A stretch of 44,360 nt of DNA from contig NZ_QGSZ01000231.1 in the NCBI RefSeq assembly GCF_003857055.1, forward strand, positions 1 to 44,360. Direction: 5' to 3'. Under the pieces are notes generated by a model. That model saw only the letters and a program-made list of their open reading frames with translations, ran no database searches and had not been told where the DNA came from. Shown here piece by piece: positions 8,160-16,695 of this stretch. Source of the DNA: Micromonospora inaquosa (GTDB lineage Bacteria; Actinomycetota; Actinomycetes; Mycobacteriales; Micromonosporaceae). A program made the translations under genes and the position numbers. Every line of letters begins with the position of its first letter. Positions within the stretch are counted from its first letter, which is position 1.

Positions 8160-9464
8160 ATGGGCGACGGCCCGGTGGACCCGCGACGGCGGGTGCCCCG
8201 TACGGACACCCTGCTCGCCGATCCGGTGCTGGCCGCCGCCACCGTCACCCTCGGCCGGGACCAGGTCAAGGCGGTCGTTTCCCACGCGCAGGACCGCGCC
8301 CGCCGCGGTGAGCTCAAACCCGACGAGGTACGCGACGCCGCTGTCGCCGCGCTGCCCACCCCGGGGCCCCGGGTGGTGCTCAACGCCACCGGTGTCGTGC
8401 TGCACACCAACCTGGGCCGGGCGCCGTTGTCGTCCGCAGCGGTCGCCGCGGTGGTGGCCGCCGCCGGGCACACCGACGTCGAGTTGGACCTCGCCACCGG
8501 CCGGCGGGCCCGCCGCGGCCGGGGCGCGCTCGACGCGCTGGCCGCCGCCGTACCCGACGCGGGGGCCGTGCACGTGGTCAACAACGGCGCCGCCGCGCTG
8601 GTGCTGGCCGCCACCGCGTTGGCCGCCGGCCGCGAGATCGTGGTCAGCCGGGGCGAACTGGTCGAGATCGGCGACGGTTTCCGCCTGCCTGACCTGCTGG
8701 AGAGCACCGGCGCGCGGCTGCGTGAGGTGGGCACCACCAACCGCACCACCCTCGCGGACTACGCCGCCGCGCTCGGCCCGCAGACCGGCTTCGTGCTCAA
8801 GGTGCACCCGTCGAACTTTCGGGTCATCGGCTTCACCTCCACCACCGGCGTTCGGCAACTGGCCACGCTCGGGGTGCCGGTGGTCGCGGACATCGGCTCC
8901 GGTCTGCTCGACGCGGACCCGCTGCTGCCCGACGAACCGGACGCGGCCAGCACCCTGCGCGCGGGCGCCGCACTGGTTACCGCGAGCGGCGACAAGCTGC
9001 TCGGTGGGCCGCAGGCGGGGCTGCTGCTGGGTGACGCCGAGCTGATCGACCGGCTGCGTCGCCACCCGCTGGCCCGGGCGTTGCGGGTGGACAAGCTCAC
9101 CCTGGCCGGGCTGGCCGCCACTCTGCACCAACCGGGCACCCCGACCCGGGCGGCGCTGCACGCCGACCCGGGTGTCCTGCGCGAACGGGTGGAGCGGCTG
9201 CGGGACCGGCTCGGCGCGGACGGCCGCAAGGCGGAGGTGGTGCCGGCCGTCGCGGTGGTCGGCGGGGGCGGCGCCCCCGGGGTGGAGCTGGACTCGTGGG
9301 CGTTGAGCCTGCCCGAGCGGTACGCGGCGCCGCTGCGCACCGGAGACCCGCCGGTCCTCGGCCGGGTGGTGCGCGGCCGGCTCCTGCTCGACCTGCGCTG
9401 TGTGCCCGCCGACGCCGACGAGGCCGTCCGCCAGGCGGTGCTGCGCGTGCCCGGGGACGACTGA
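8160..9464 (+). CDS. selA: L-seryl-tRNA(Sec) selenium transferase
   Basis: SelA converts Ser-tRNA(Sec) to Sec-tRNA(Sec) using selenophosphate and PLP. The protein has 434 residues. It shows the fold-type I features NATGVVLHTNLGRAPL, the glycine-rich NNGAAALVL segment, ADIGSGL and the PLP-binding lysine in TASGDKLLGGPQAG (Lys279). ATG 8160 follows GGAG at 8148-8151; a GTG one codon earlier is possible. It begins 20 nt after selC and ends 2 nt before the selB start, so the genes are likely co-transcribed. Selenophosphate synthase (SelD) must come from elsewhere. Confidence 0.97.
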   Translation: MGDGPVDPRRRVPRTDTLLADPVLAAATVTLGRDQVKAVVSHAQDRARRGELKPDEVRDAAVAALPTPGPRVVLNATGVVLHTNLGRAPLSSAAVAAVVAAAGHTDVELDLATGRRARRGRGALDALAAAVPDAGAVHVVNNGAAALVLAATALAAGREIVVSRGELVEIGDGFRLPDLLESTGARLREVGTTNRTTLADYAAALGPQTGFVLKVHPSNFRVIGFTSTTGVRQLATLGVPVVADIGSGLLDADPLLPDEPDAASTLRAGAALVTASGDKLLGGPQAGLLLGDAELIDRLRRHPLARALRVDKLTLAGLAATLHQPGTPTRAALHADPGVLRERVERLRDRLGADGRKAEVVPAVAVVGGGGAPGVELDSWALSLPERYAAPLRTGDPPVLGRVVRGRLLLDLRCVPADADEAVRQAVLRVPGDD

Positions 9465-9466
9465 CC

Positions 9467-11251
9467 GTGTTCGTCGTCGCGACCGCCGGGCACGTCGACC
9501 ACGGCAAATCGACGCTGGTGCGGGCGTTGACCGGGATGGAACCCGACCGATGGGCGGAGGAACGCCGCCGGGGGATGACCATCGACCTGGGTTTCGCCTG
9601 GACGACACTGCCGTCCGGCGGCACCGTCGCGTTCGTCGACGTACCCGGGCACGAACGGTTCGTGCCGAACATGCTCGCCGGGGTCGGCCCGGTCCCGGCG
9701 GCGCTGATCGTGGTGGCCGCCGACGAGGGCTGGATGCCGCAGTCCGCCGAGCACCTGGCCGCCCTCGACGCGCTCGGCGTCGCGTACGGCCTGTTGGCGG
9801 TGACCCGCGCGGACCTGGCCGATCCGGGGCCGGCGACGGCCCGCGCCCGCGCCGAGATCGCCGCGACCAGCCTCGGCGCGGTGCCGGCGGTGGCGGTCAG
9901 TGGCCTGACCGGCGCGGGCCTGCCGGAGCTGCGGGCCGCCCTGGACCGGCTCGCCGTCGACCTTCCCGTGCCGGTGCTGGATGATCCGGTCCGGCTCTGG
10001 GTGGACCGCAGCTTCACCGTGCGGGGCAGCGGCACCGTCGTCACCGGCACCCTCGGCGCCGGTCGGCTGCGGGTGGGCGACGAACTGGAGCTGGCCGGCG
10101 CCGACGAACCGGTCCGGGTCCGTGGCCTGCACTCGCTGGGCGAGGCCCGACCGGAGGCGGCGGCGGTCGCCCGGGTCGCTGTCAACCTGCGCGGTACGCC
10201 CCGCGACCGGCTCGGCCGGGGCGACGCGCTGCTCACCCCGGGCCGGTTTCACCACACCGACCTGGTCGACGTCCGGCTCGCCGGCGACCCGGCCGCCGAC
10301 CTGCCGGCCACCCTCACCCTGCACGTCGGGTCGGCGGCGGTGCCGGTACGGGTGCGCCCGCTCGGCCCGGACACCGTCCGGCTGCGGTTGGCCCGACCGC
10401 TGCCGTTGCTGGTGGGTGACCGGGCGCTGCTGCGGGACCCGGGCCGCCACCACGTCAGCGGCGGGGTGCGGGTGTTGGACGTGGCACCCCCACCGCTGGC
10501 GCGACGCGGCGCGGCTGCCGCCCGCGCCCAGGTCCTCGCCGAGCTGGACGGTCGACCCGACCTGGCGGGGGAGCTGCGCCGCCGCCGGCTGGTCCGGGCC
10601 GGCGCGTTGGTCCGGATGGGCGTGCCGGTGCCCACCGCGCCGGGTCAGGGCCGGCCGGCGTTCGCCAAGCCGGTGGCCGGTGACTGGTTGGCCGACCCCG
10701 CGTACTGGCGGATGCTCGCCGGGCGGCTGACCGAGGAGGTCGCCCGCCACGCGCGCGAGCACCCGTTGGAGCCCGGGATGCCGGTGGACGCGTTGCGGCA
10801 GCGTCTCGCCCTGCCCGACCGGGTCCTGGTCGAGGCGCTGGTCCGGCCGCCGCTGCGGATCCACTCCGGCCGGGTCGGGGCGGCGAGCACCGCTGCGCTG
10901 CCCGAACCGGTGGCCCGGGCCGTGCAGCGGGTCCGCGCCGAGTACGGCGACCGGCCGTTCCGCGCCCCCGAAGCGGATCGCCTCGTCGACCTCGGTCTGG
11001 GCCCCCGGGAGATCGGTGCGGCGGTGCGCGCCGGTGCCCTGCTGCGGTTGGCCGACAACGTGGTGTTGCTGCCCGACGTGCTCGACGACGCGGTGCGGGT
11101 GTTGGCCGGGCTGCCGCAGCCGTTCACCCTCTCCGCGGCGCGGCAGGCGTTGGACACCACCCGCCGGGTGGCGGTGCCCCTGTTGGAGTTGCTGGACCGG
11201 CGGGGCGCGACCCGCCGGCTTCCCGACGACGCCCGCATCGTCGTCACCTGA
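9467..11251 (+). CDS. selB: Selenocysteine-specific elongation factor SelB
   Basis: A 594-residue translational GTPase that carries Sec-tRNA(Sec) to the ribosome at UGA next to a SECIS hairpin. The G1 motif is AGHVDHGKST at the extreme N-terminus, the switch II motif is DVPGHE and the G4-like motif is TRAD. EF-Tu-like domains follow (RSFTVRGSGTVVTGTL), and the C-terminal 200 or so residues are the winged-helix repeats that bind the SECIS RNA. GTG 9467 is chosen because the G1 motif must sit near the N-terminus; the open frame extends back to 9296 inside selA but without homology. The stop lies 24 bp from the convergent dehydrogenase stop. Confidence 0.96.
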   Translation: MFVVATAGHVDHGKSTLVRALTGMEPDRWAEERRRGMTIDLGFAWTTLPSGGTVAFVDVPGHERFVPNMLAGVGPVPAALIVVAADEGWMPQSAEHLAALDALGVAYGLLAVTRADLADPGPATARARAEIAATSLGAVPAVAVSGLTGAGLPELRAALDRLAVDLPVPVLDDPVRLWVDRSFTVRGSGTVVTGTLGAGRLRVGDELELAGADEPVRVRGLHSLGEARPEAAAVARVAVNLRGTPRDRLGRGDALLTPGRFHHTDLVDVRLAGDPAADLPATLTLHVGSAAVPVRVRPLGPDTVRLRLARPLPLLVGDRALLRDPGRHHVSGGVRVLDVAPPPLARRGAAAARAQVLAELDGRPDLAGELRRRRLVRAGALVRMGVPVPTAPGQGRPAFAKPVAGDWLADPAYWRMLAGRLTEEVARHAREHPLEPGMPVDALRQRLALPDRVLVEALVRPPLRIHSGRVGAASTAALPEPVARAVQRVRAEYGDRPFRAPEADRLVDLGLGPREIGAAVRAGALLRLADNVVLLPDVLDDAVRVLAGLPQPFTLSAARQALDTTRRVAVPLLELLDRRGATRRLPDDARIVVT

Positions 11252-11275
11252 GCGCCGCGACCTCGCCAACCACGT

Positions 11276-12316
11276 TCAGTCCAGGTCGGACATGTCGAGC
11301 ACGAAGCGGTAGCGGACGTCGTTTCGCCGCAGGCGGTCGAGTGCCGTGCCCACCTGCGCCGACGGGAGGACCTCGATGTCGGCGGTGACGTCGTTGTCGG
11401 CGCAGAACCGGAGCATCTCGGCTGTCGAGCGGCGGCCTCCGCTCCCGGCGGAGCTGAGCTTCTTGCGGCCGATGAGCAGGTCGGTGGTTTCGACGGTCAC
11501 CGGACCCAGGTATCCGAGCAGGCTGAGGGTGCCGTCCATCGCCACGAGCTTCAGATAGGGAGCGAGGTCGTGCGGTGCGGAGACGGTGTCGATGACGAGG
11601 TCGAAGGTGTCGCGGGCAGCAGCCATCTGCTGGGGATCGGTGGAGTCGACGAGGTCGTGTGCGCCGAGCCGGCGGGCGTCGTCCCGCTTGTCCAGCGTGC
11701 GGCTGATCACGGTCGTGGTAGCGCCGAGTGCCACGGCCATCTTGACCGCGAGGTGGCCCAGGCCGCCGAGCCCGGCCACGGCGACGCGAGTGCCGGGGCC
11801 GACGCGATGGGAGCGCAGGGGCTCCCAGACGGTGACGCCGGCGCACAGCAGCGGGGCGGCTGCGGCCGGGTCGAGGCCGGCGGGGAGCGGATAGGCGAAG
11901 GTGTTTCGCACCACGTATTCGCGGGAGAAGCCACCCAGGGTCGTCGACCCGTCCTGTCGGTCTGTGCCGCCGTAGGTCAGGGTCGGGAAGGAGTGGCAGA
12001 AGTTCTCCTGTCCGGCTGCGCACATGGCACAGGCGCCGCAGGAGTCGACGATGTTGCCCACCGCGACGCTCTCGCCGATCGAGAAGCTGGTCACCTCGGG
12101 GCCGGTGCCGGTCACCACGCCGGTGAATTCGTGACCCGGCACCAGCGGTGCGTTGGTGTGCTGGCCGTAGTCGCGCAGGGCGTGCAGGTCGCTGTGGCAG
12201 ACCCCGCAGTGGTCGACCCGCACCGCGATGTCGTCCGGGCGTAGGTCACGGCGCTCGATCTCGGTACGCCGCAGCTCCGTCGGGCCGGTCGCTCGCCATC
12301 CAGTGGTCCTTCGCAT
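11276..12316 (-). CDS. Zinc-dependent NAD(P) alcohol dehydrogenase
   Basis: A 346-residue medium-chain dehydrogenase. Visible parts are the catalytic zinc site (CGVCHSDLH and GHEFTGVV), the structural zinc lobe with four cysteines (CGACAMCAAGQENFC), and the Rossmann motif AGLGGLGHLAVK. It resembles the YahK/cinnamyl-alcohol type aldehyde reductases, but the natural substrate cannot be read from sequence. ATG 12316 has GGAG about 7 nt upstream. It is divergent from the tetR gene, and the palindrome at 12332-12351 lies in the shared promoter region, so repression by that TetR is likely. Confidence 0.92.
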   Translation of the reverse strand: MRRTTGWRATGPTELRRTEIERRDLRPDDIAVRVDHCGVCHSDLHALRDYGQHTNAPLVPGHEFTGVVTGTGPEVTSFSIGESVAVGNIVDSCGACAMCAAGQENFCHSFPTLTYGGTDRQDGSTTLGGFSREYVVRNTFAYPLPAGLDPAAAAPLLCAGVTVWEPLRSHRVGPGTRVAVAGLGGLGHLAVKMAVALGATTTVISRTLDKRDDARRLGAHDLVDSTDPQQMAAARDTFDLVIDTVSAPHDLAPYLKLVAMDGTLSLLGYLGPVTVETTDLLIGRKKLSSAGSGGRRSTAEMLRFCADNDVTADIEVLPSAQVGTALDRLRRNDVRYRFVLDMSDLD

Positions 12317-12331
12317 GATCGATCTCCTACA

Positions 12332-12351
12332 AACAGACTGTTCGGTCTGTT
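12332..12351. promoter_or_regulatory. Palindromic TetR operator
   Basis: A perfect inverted repeat AACAGAC-N6-GTCTGTT sits in the divergent promoter region between the dehydrogenase (start 12316) and tetR (start 12414). Its position 16 bp before the dehydrogenase start codon suits repression. A second, weaker site resembling it (CAAACC...GTTTTG, 12380-12400) lies next to the tetR -10 box. Confidence 0.75.
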
Positions 12352-12401
12352 GCAGCCTAGGTCGGGCGGCGAGCCGAAGCAAACCAACCGTTCTGTTTTG
12401 C

Positions 12402-12407
12402 TAGTGT
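12402..12407 (+). promoter_or_regulatory. -10 box of leaderless tetR promoter
   Basis: TAGTGT ends 6 nt before ATG 12414, and no Shine-Dalgarno is present. This is the TANNNT spacing typical of leaderless actinobacterial transcripts. The weaker operator-like sequence abuts it. Confidence 0.5.
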
Positions 12408-12413
12408 GGAAAA

Positions 12414-13022
12414 ATGCCGGAGCAGCCCCTGACCTCGCGAGGTGCCGCGACCTACCAGCGCATCCTGGACGCCGCCACCGAGGAGTTCGCCCAACACGGC
12501 ATCGCCGGGGCCCGCGTCGAACGCATCGTGACGGCGGCCCGCACCAACAAGGCGCAGCTCTACGCCTACTTCGGGGACAAGGAACGACTCTTCGACGCGA
12601 TCTTCCTCAGCTCGCTGGAACGCATCACCAACGTCGTGCCCATCGACGCCGACGATCTCGCCGACTGGGCCGTTCGTCTCTACGACGAATACCTGCGCCG
12701 CCCCGACCTCATCCGGCTCGCGACGTGGACGCGGCTGGAACGCCGGCCCGCCGGACACCTCGTCGAGACCCACCAGCACTACGACGATCGCAAGCTCACC
12801 GCAATCGCCGAGGCCCAGGCCGCCGGTCGGATCCGCGGTGGTGACCCGTTCGACATCATGGCCCTGGTCATCGCGATGTCCATGGCCTGGTCGCCGGTGA
12901 GCAACGTCTATGCGGCCAGCAGTCAGGAACCCGACGACGTGCATTCCCGACGTCGAGATCTGCTGCGCGAGTGCGTCCGGCGCGCCACCGTGCCGACGGA
13001 CCAGGATCAACCTGACCGCTGA
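12414..13022 (+). CDS. TetR-family transcriptional regulator
   Basis: 202 residues. An N-terminal TetR helix-turn-helix (residues about 12-58: ILDAATEEFAQHGIAGARVERI, then NKAQLYAYFGDKERLF) is followed by a helical ligand-binding domain. It is divergent from the zinc alcohol dehydrogenase and most likely represses that gene and itself through the palindrome at 12332-12351. Translation probably starts on a leaderless message. The ligand is unknown; an aldehyde or related electrophile is only a guess from the neighbour. Confidence 0.93.
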   Translation: MPEQPLTSRGAATYQRILDAATEEFAQHGIAGARVERIVTAARTNKAQLYAYFGDKERLFDAIFLSSLERITNVVPIDADDLADWAVRLYDEYLRRPDLIRLATWTRLERRPAGHLVETHQHYDDRKLTAIAEAQAAGRIRGGDPFDIMALVIAMSMAWSPVSNVYAASSQEPDDVHSRRRDLLRECVRRATVPTDQDQPDR

Positions 13023-13077
13023 CCGCCGCGACCGATCCGGTGCTGACACGGTTGCGCCGAGATGCGACGGTGGGCTG

Positions 13078-13827
13078 ATGGTCGAGGTGACCCCGTCCCG
13101 GTCGCGGCCGTTCGATGGTCGGTGGCGGGAGATCGTCCCGGTGGCGCTGCGCTGGGGGCTGCCGGTGCTCTGGGTGCTGTGGGCCGGTCTGGCGTGGTGG
13201 GTCGAGCCCCGCCAGTCGACCGAGGCCCAGCTCGACCGCGATCTCGCGACCGGCCAGGTGGTGGCCTTCCAGCGGGCGTCCGGCTGGGCCGACGACGGCG
13301 CGTACTGGGGGAGCCGGCCCCGACCGCAGTTTGCGACAAACGGCGCGATGCTCGTCTGGACAGTGCCGAACGGCCAGAGCCGCTACATCCTTGACGCAAC
13401 GCCCGCCTGGGATTCGCATCTCGCCGAGCCGGACCCGTCGGCGGGCGCCCCGCCGAGCTGGCGGGAAGCTCGGCTCGCCACCATTTCCGCTGCGGGGAGC
13501 GCGGACGGTGACCCGGGGCAGCGGATCGGGAACGCCGCGGGTCTGCTCGCCGGTGTGCTGACTCTGCTGTGGCTGGGCCGGCTGATCGTCGGCGCGCCGC
13601 CGCTGGCCGGCAGCAGGTGGTTCTGGTTCTGGGTGGGGCTCCTGCCGTTCGGGACAGGTGTGCTGGCGTGGACGTACCGGGAGTTGTGGAAACCGCCGCA
13701 GGCGCCGGTGCCCGGCCGGGGCTCGGGGTGGCGTGGCTTCGGCTGGTTGATCCTCGCCGGCATCGGGATCAGCCTGCTGGTGTCCGTCGCCCGGATCGTG
13801 TTCGGAACGACGGTGGTGCCGGGCTGA
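13078..13827 (+). CDS. Hypothetical membrane protein
   Basis: 249 residues with no family I recognise. There is one membrane segment near residues 20-42 (ALRWGLPVLWVLWAGLAWWV). An extracytoplasmic-type region of about 100 residues with Trp and Gly follows, then three further hydrophobic segments (GLLAGVLTLLWLGRLIV, WFWFWVGLLPFGTGVLAW, GWLILAGIGISLLVSVA). The ATG at 13078 is the start closest to the first membrane segment. No good ribosome binding site is visible, and an open frame continues upstream into tetR without sense. Function unknown. Confidence 0.7.
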   Translation: MVEVTPSRSRPFDGRWREIVPVALRWGLPVLWVLWAGLAWWVEPRQSTEAQLDRDLATGQVVAFQRASGWADDGAYWGSRPRPQFATNGAMLVWTVPNGQSRYILDATPAWDSHLAEPDPSAGAPPSWREARLATISAAGSADGDPGQRIGNAAGLLAGVLTLLWLGRLIVGAPPLAGSRWFWFWVGLLPFGTGVLAWTYRELWKPPQAPVPGRGSGWRGFGWLILAGIGISLLVSVARIVFGTTVVPG

Positions 13828-13884
13828 GCCGGCGGTGCCGGCCAACCGACCCCGAGGTCGGCGGTGGTCACCTACGGTGACGCC

Positions 13885-14082
13885 ATGGACCCTTCGGCGG
13901 TCTGGCGGGACCGGCAGCACCGGTGGCGGATCGAGGCGTACCGCGCTCCGGACCTGCGCTTCGCCATCTACGCCACCAACGGCCCCACCGAGTCGGTGCC
14001 GCTGTGGCTGTTCGGGATGTCGGCGTTGGCCCGGTGGCTGATGACCCACGCCATCTCGCTGGACGACCTGGAGGTCGACTGA
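13885..14082 (+). CDS. Small conserved-looking hypothetical protein
   Basis: 65 residues beginning MDPSAVWRDRQHRW. It is rich in Trp and Arg in the first half, then has VPLWLFGMSALARWL. No membrane helix or known motif is certain. TACGGT (13873-13878) lies 6 nt before ATG 13885 and fits a leaderless promoter, which supports this start over the in-frame GTG at 13864. Coding bias matches the neighbours. Function unknown. Confidence 0.6.
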   Translation: MDPSAVWRDRQHRWRIEAYRAPDLRFAIYATNGPTESVPLWLFGMSALARWLMTHAISLDDLEVD

Positions 14083-14161
14083 ACCGGGCGCGGTGGCAAA
14101 CCGGGCCCGCGCCGCGGCCCGCTGCGGTTGAGTGACCTCAGGCGGCGGACGGGGGTACGCG

Positions 14162-15439
14162 ATGGGCGGTCAGCTCGGGCAGTTGGCGTTGGTGGCCGTG
14201 CTGGTGCTCGTCAACGCCGCGCTCTCCGGCAGTGAGATGGCGTTGGTGACCCTGCGCGAGGGGCAGTTGCGGCGGCTGGGTCGGCGCAGCCGGGCTGGGG
14301 ACCGGTTGGTGCGGTTGTCCCGCGACCCGAACCGCTACCTGGCCACGATCCAGCTGGGGATCACCCTGGCCGGGTTCCTCGCGTCGGCGGCGGCAGCGGT
14401 GTCGTTGGCCGGTCCGCTGGTCGGCCCGTTGGGTTTTCTCGGTGGGGCGGCGCGTCCCGCCGCGGTGCTGCTGGTGACAGTGGCGTTGACGTTCGTCACG
14501 CTGGTGCTGGGCGAGTTGGCGCCGAAGCGGCTGGCCATGCAGCGGGCCGAGCGGTGGGCGTTGCTGAGTGCCGGTCCGCTGGACCTGCTCGCCCGGGTGT
14601 CCCGCCCGGCGGTGTGGTTGCTCAGCCGGGCCACCGACGCGGTCGTGCGGCTGGCCGGTGGTGATCCGAGGGCCAACCGGGAGGAGATGACCGAGGAGGA
14701 GCTGCGGGAGATGCTGGCCAGCCAGCGCGGCCTGTCGGCCCAGCAGCGGGAGATCCTGACCGGCGCGTTCGACATCGCCGGCCGGACGCTGCGGGAGATC
14801 CTGGTGGCCCGGCGGGAGGTCACCACGCTACCGGCGAGCCTGGCCGCCGACGAGGGGGTCCGGTGGCTCGCCGCCGCCGGACGGTCCCGTGCTCCCGTCA
14901 CGGGTCCCGGCGGCCTGGACGAGGTGCTCGGGGTGGTGCACATCCGTGACCTGGTGCGGGCCGGCACCGCCGAAGTGGGCGAGCGGGTCCGTGCGCCGCT
15001 GCTGCTGCCGGTGACCCTGCCGGTCGCCGACGCGATGCGGCAGTTGCGGCAGGAACATCAGCAACTGGCCCTGGTCGTCGACGAGCACGGCGGCATCGAC
15101 GGCATGATCACCATGGAGGATCTGCTGGCCGAGGTGGTCGGCGAGTTGTACGACGAGACAGACCGTGACGTGCGCGGGGTCGTCCGGGAGCCGGACGGCT
15201 CGCTGCTGGTGCCCGGTGACTTTCCGCTGCACGACCTGCCGGACCTGGGGGTGCGGCTGAGCTTCCCGTTGTCCCGGGACTACACGACGGTCGCTGGTCT
15301 GGTGCTGGCCCGGCTGCGGCACCTGCCCGACTCCCCGGGTGAGACGGTGCGGCTGCCCGGGCTGACCCTGCAGGTGGTGGAGGTCGCCGATCGGGCGGTG
15401 CGCCGGGTACGGCTCTGCGGGTTCGTCACCGAGCGCTGA
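14162..15439 (+). CDS. CNNM/CBS-pair/CorC-HlyC membrane protein
   Basis: 425 residues. An N-terminal CNNM transmembrane domain spans residues about 1-170 with three or four helices, and includes NAALSGSEMALV and TLVLGELAPKRLAMQ. A CBS pair follows (VHIRDLVRAG and MITMEDLLAEVVGELYDE), then a C-terminal CorC_HlyC domain (VVREPDGSLLVPGDFPLHDL). Relatives are linked to magnesium and cobalt efflux; older names call them haemolysins. ATG 14162 is used. An in-frame GTG at 14132 would add ten residues without membrane character. Single gene, no obvious operon. Confidence 0.92.
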   Translation: MGGQLGQLALVAVLVLVNAALSGSEMALVTLREGQLRRLGRRSRAGDRLVRLSRDPNRYLATIQLGITLAGFLASAAAAVSLAGPLVGPLGFLGGAARPAAVLLVTVALTFVTLVLGELAPKRLAMQRAERWALLSAGPLDLLARVSRPAVWLLSRATDAVVRLAGGDPRANREEMTEEELREMLASQRGLSAQQREILTGAFDIAGRTLREILVARREVTTLPASLAADEGVRWLAAAGRSRAPVTGPGGLDEVLGVVHIRDLVRAGTAEVGERVRAPLLLPVTLPVADAMRQLRQEHQQLALVVDEHGGIDGMITMEDLLAEVVGELYDETDRDVRGVVREPDGSLLVPGDFPLHDLPDLGVRLSFPLSRDYTTVAGLVLARLRHLPDSPGETVRLPGLTLQVVEVADRAVRRVRLCGFVTER

Positions 15440-15511
15440 CACTCACTCAGAAGAATGACAAAAGGTCCAAACTGGTACGCCGGCGACCGTGGTCCGCTTA
15501 CCGTGCCAGAC

Positions 15512-15697
15512 GTGAAGGACCGAGGATTGCGGACGTTCGTCACGGTGCTGGCCGGCCTCGCGGTGATCTACTTCGGCAGCGCCGGGCGCAGTCCCGAGGA
15601 GGGCCGCGGCATCTCCGGCGGGGTGGTCATCCTGGCCCTGCTCGCCGCGCTGCTGGTGTGGCACCTGACCCGTCCGGGGGACAAGACGGTCAAGTGA
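15512..15697 (+). CDS. Small membrane protein, two helices
   Basis: 61 residues from GTG 15512, with two hydrophobic segments (FVTVLAGLAVIYFG and GVVILALLAALLVWHL) joined by a short polar loop. TACCGT at 15499-15504 lies 7 nt before this GTG and fits a leaderless promoter, so I prefer it to the in-frame ATG at 15455. No family is recognised. It faces the glycosylase-like gene with 5 bp between stops. Confidence 0.55.
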   Translation: MKDRGLRTFVTVLAGLAVIYFGSAGRSPEEGRGISGGVVILALLAALLVWHLTRPGDKTVK

Positions 15698-15702
15698 CAG
15701 CG

Positions 15703-16353
15703 TCACCGGGCGGCGACGCGGGTGACCTCACCGGCGGACTCCTCACCCAACGCCACCCGCACCAGCGCAGAGGCGAGCCGGCCGAAGTCCGGTTCGTCGA
15801 CGAGACCGGCGAGCCGATCCGGGGACCCCGGCAGACCCAGCCGCTTCGCCCCGGCCAGGGCCCGACGGTCGGCGTACGGGCGCACGTCCGACCAGACCGA
15901 CTGCGCCTCGCGCAGGTAGATGTCAGCCCCGGTGGGGCCGATGCCGGGGAACTCGGTGAGTCGCCGACGCAGCCCGGCGGGATCACCCTGGGCTTCCCGG
16001 TGCAGCCGTCGCAGGTCGCCGTGCCAGCGGTCCAGGCACAGCCGGGCGCCGGTGCCGAGCATGGTGGCGGTCCGCTCGTCGTAGCGGCGGTAGTGGCCTC
16101 GGCCCAGCGCGTCGACGCGCTCCTGCCAACTGGCCGCCTCCATGGCCTGTGGGGTGCGGTAACCGGCGGCGAACAGCTCGCGGGCGGCGTCCACCGCCAC
16201 ACACGCCCGGATCCGGGTGCTCAGCAGCGTGGTCAGCACCAACAGCTGGTAGAGCGGGCCGGGCCGGTCGGCGAGCTTGATGCCGGCCTCCTCGGCGTAC
16301 GTGCGGCCACGCCGGTCGAGCAGGACCCGCACCACCGTTCGATCATTGCCCAC
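15703..16353 (-). CDS. HhH-GPD superfamily endonuclease III-like protein
   Basis: 216 residues. A helix-hairpin-helix motif (LTEFPGIGPTGADIYLRE) is followed by an Asp (VWSDVRPYADRRAL) where HhH-GPD DNA glycosylases keep the catalytic aspartate. The four-cysteine iron-sulfur loop of true endonuclease III is absent, as is an obvious catalytic lysine after the HhH motif. A role in base-excision repair is likely only at superfamily level. The GTG at 16353 is the best start: downstream residues begin the helical domain, while the longer open frame to 16683 crosses the divergent small gene. Confidence 0.75.
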   Translation of the reverse strand: MGNDRTVVRVLLDRRGRTYAEEAGIKLADRPGPLYQLLVLTTLLSTRIRACVAVDAARELFAAGYRTPQAMEAASWQERVDALGRGHYRRYDERTATMLGTGARLCLDRWHGDLRRLHREAQGDPAGLRRRLTEFPGIGPTGADIYLREAQSVWSDVRPYADRRALAGAKRLGLPGSPDRLAGLVDEPDFGRLASALVRVALGEESAGEVTRVAAR

Positions 16354-16486
16354 ACCCGTGGGGTACCCAGTTGGGGACGCGCTAGCCGTCGTACCGGTGA
16401 CAGCTGTCGGAATGCCACAGCGGCGGGCGGGTATGCCGGCGGTGGAGGCGGTCGATGCCGCCTGCCGTACCGGAGGGAGACACCCC

Positions 16487-16690
16487 GTGACGAACCCGCA
16501 GCAGCAGGAGCTGCGCCGCAACGCACTGGGCGCGACCAGCCAGGACAACAAGGGCCCGGCTCCGGGCGGGCATCCGGCCAACCGTGGTACGTCGCGTGGC
16601 GACCAGGGTCGACCGGTGCCCAAGGGGCAGGTGTCGCCGTACGGCCCGGCCGGCGAGCCGGTGGCCGAGGACGACAGCGACACCCGCTGA
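16487..16690 (+). CDS. Small hydrophilic, probably disordered protein
   Basis: 67 residues, rich in Gly, Pro, Asn, Gln and charged residues, with no hydrophobic core. A strong GGAGGGAG (16472-16479) sits 7 nt before GTG 16487, which is the main evidence that it is expressed. It ends 5 bp before the convergent membrane protein stop. No family recognised. Confidence 0.6.
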   Translation: MTNPQQQELRRNALGATSQDNKGPAPGGHPANRGTSRGDQGRPVPKGQVSPYGPAGEPVAEDDSDTR

Positions 16691-16695
16691 CCCGA

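Noticed and set aside
9296..9466. Upstream extension of selB to 9296
   Set aside because: This would overlap selA by 170 nt and place extra residues before the G1 motif, which in SelB is at the extreme N-terminus.
8759..11269. 836-codon minus-strand frame opposite selA and selB
   Set aside because: It is a shadow of selA/selB codon bias, with no recognisable domain and no ribosome binding site.
12910..13077. Extension of the membrane protein gene into tetR
   Set aside because: It would overlap tetR by more than 100 nt with no membrane or domain content; ATG 13078 fits better.
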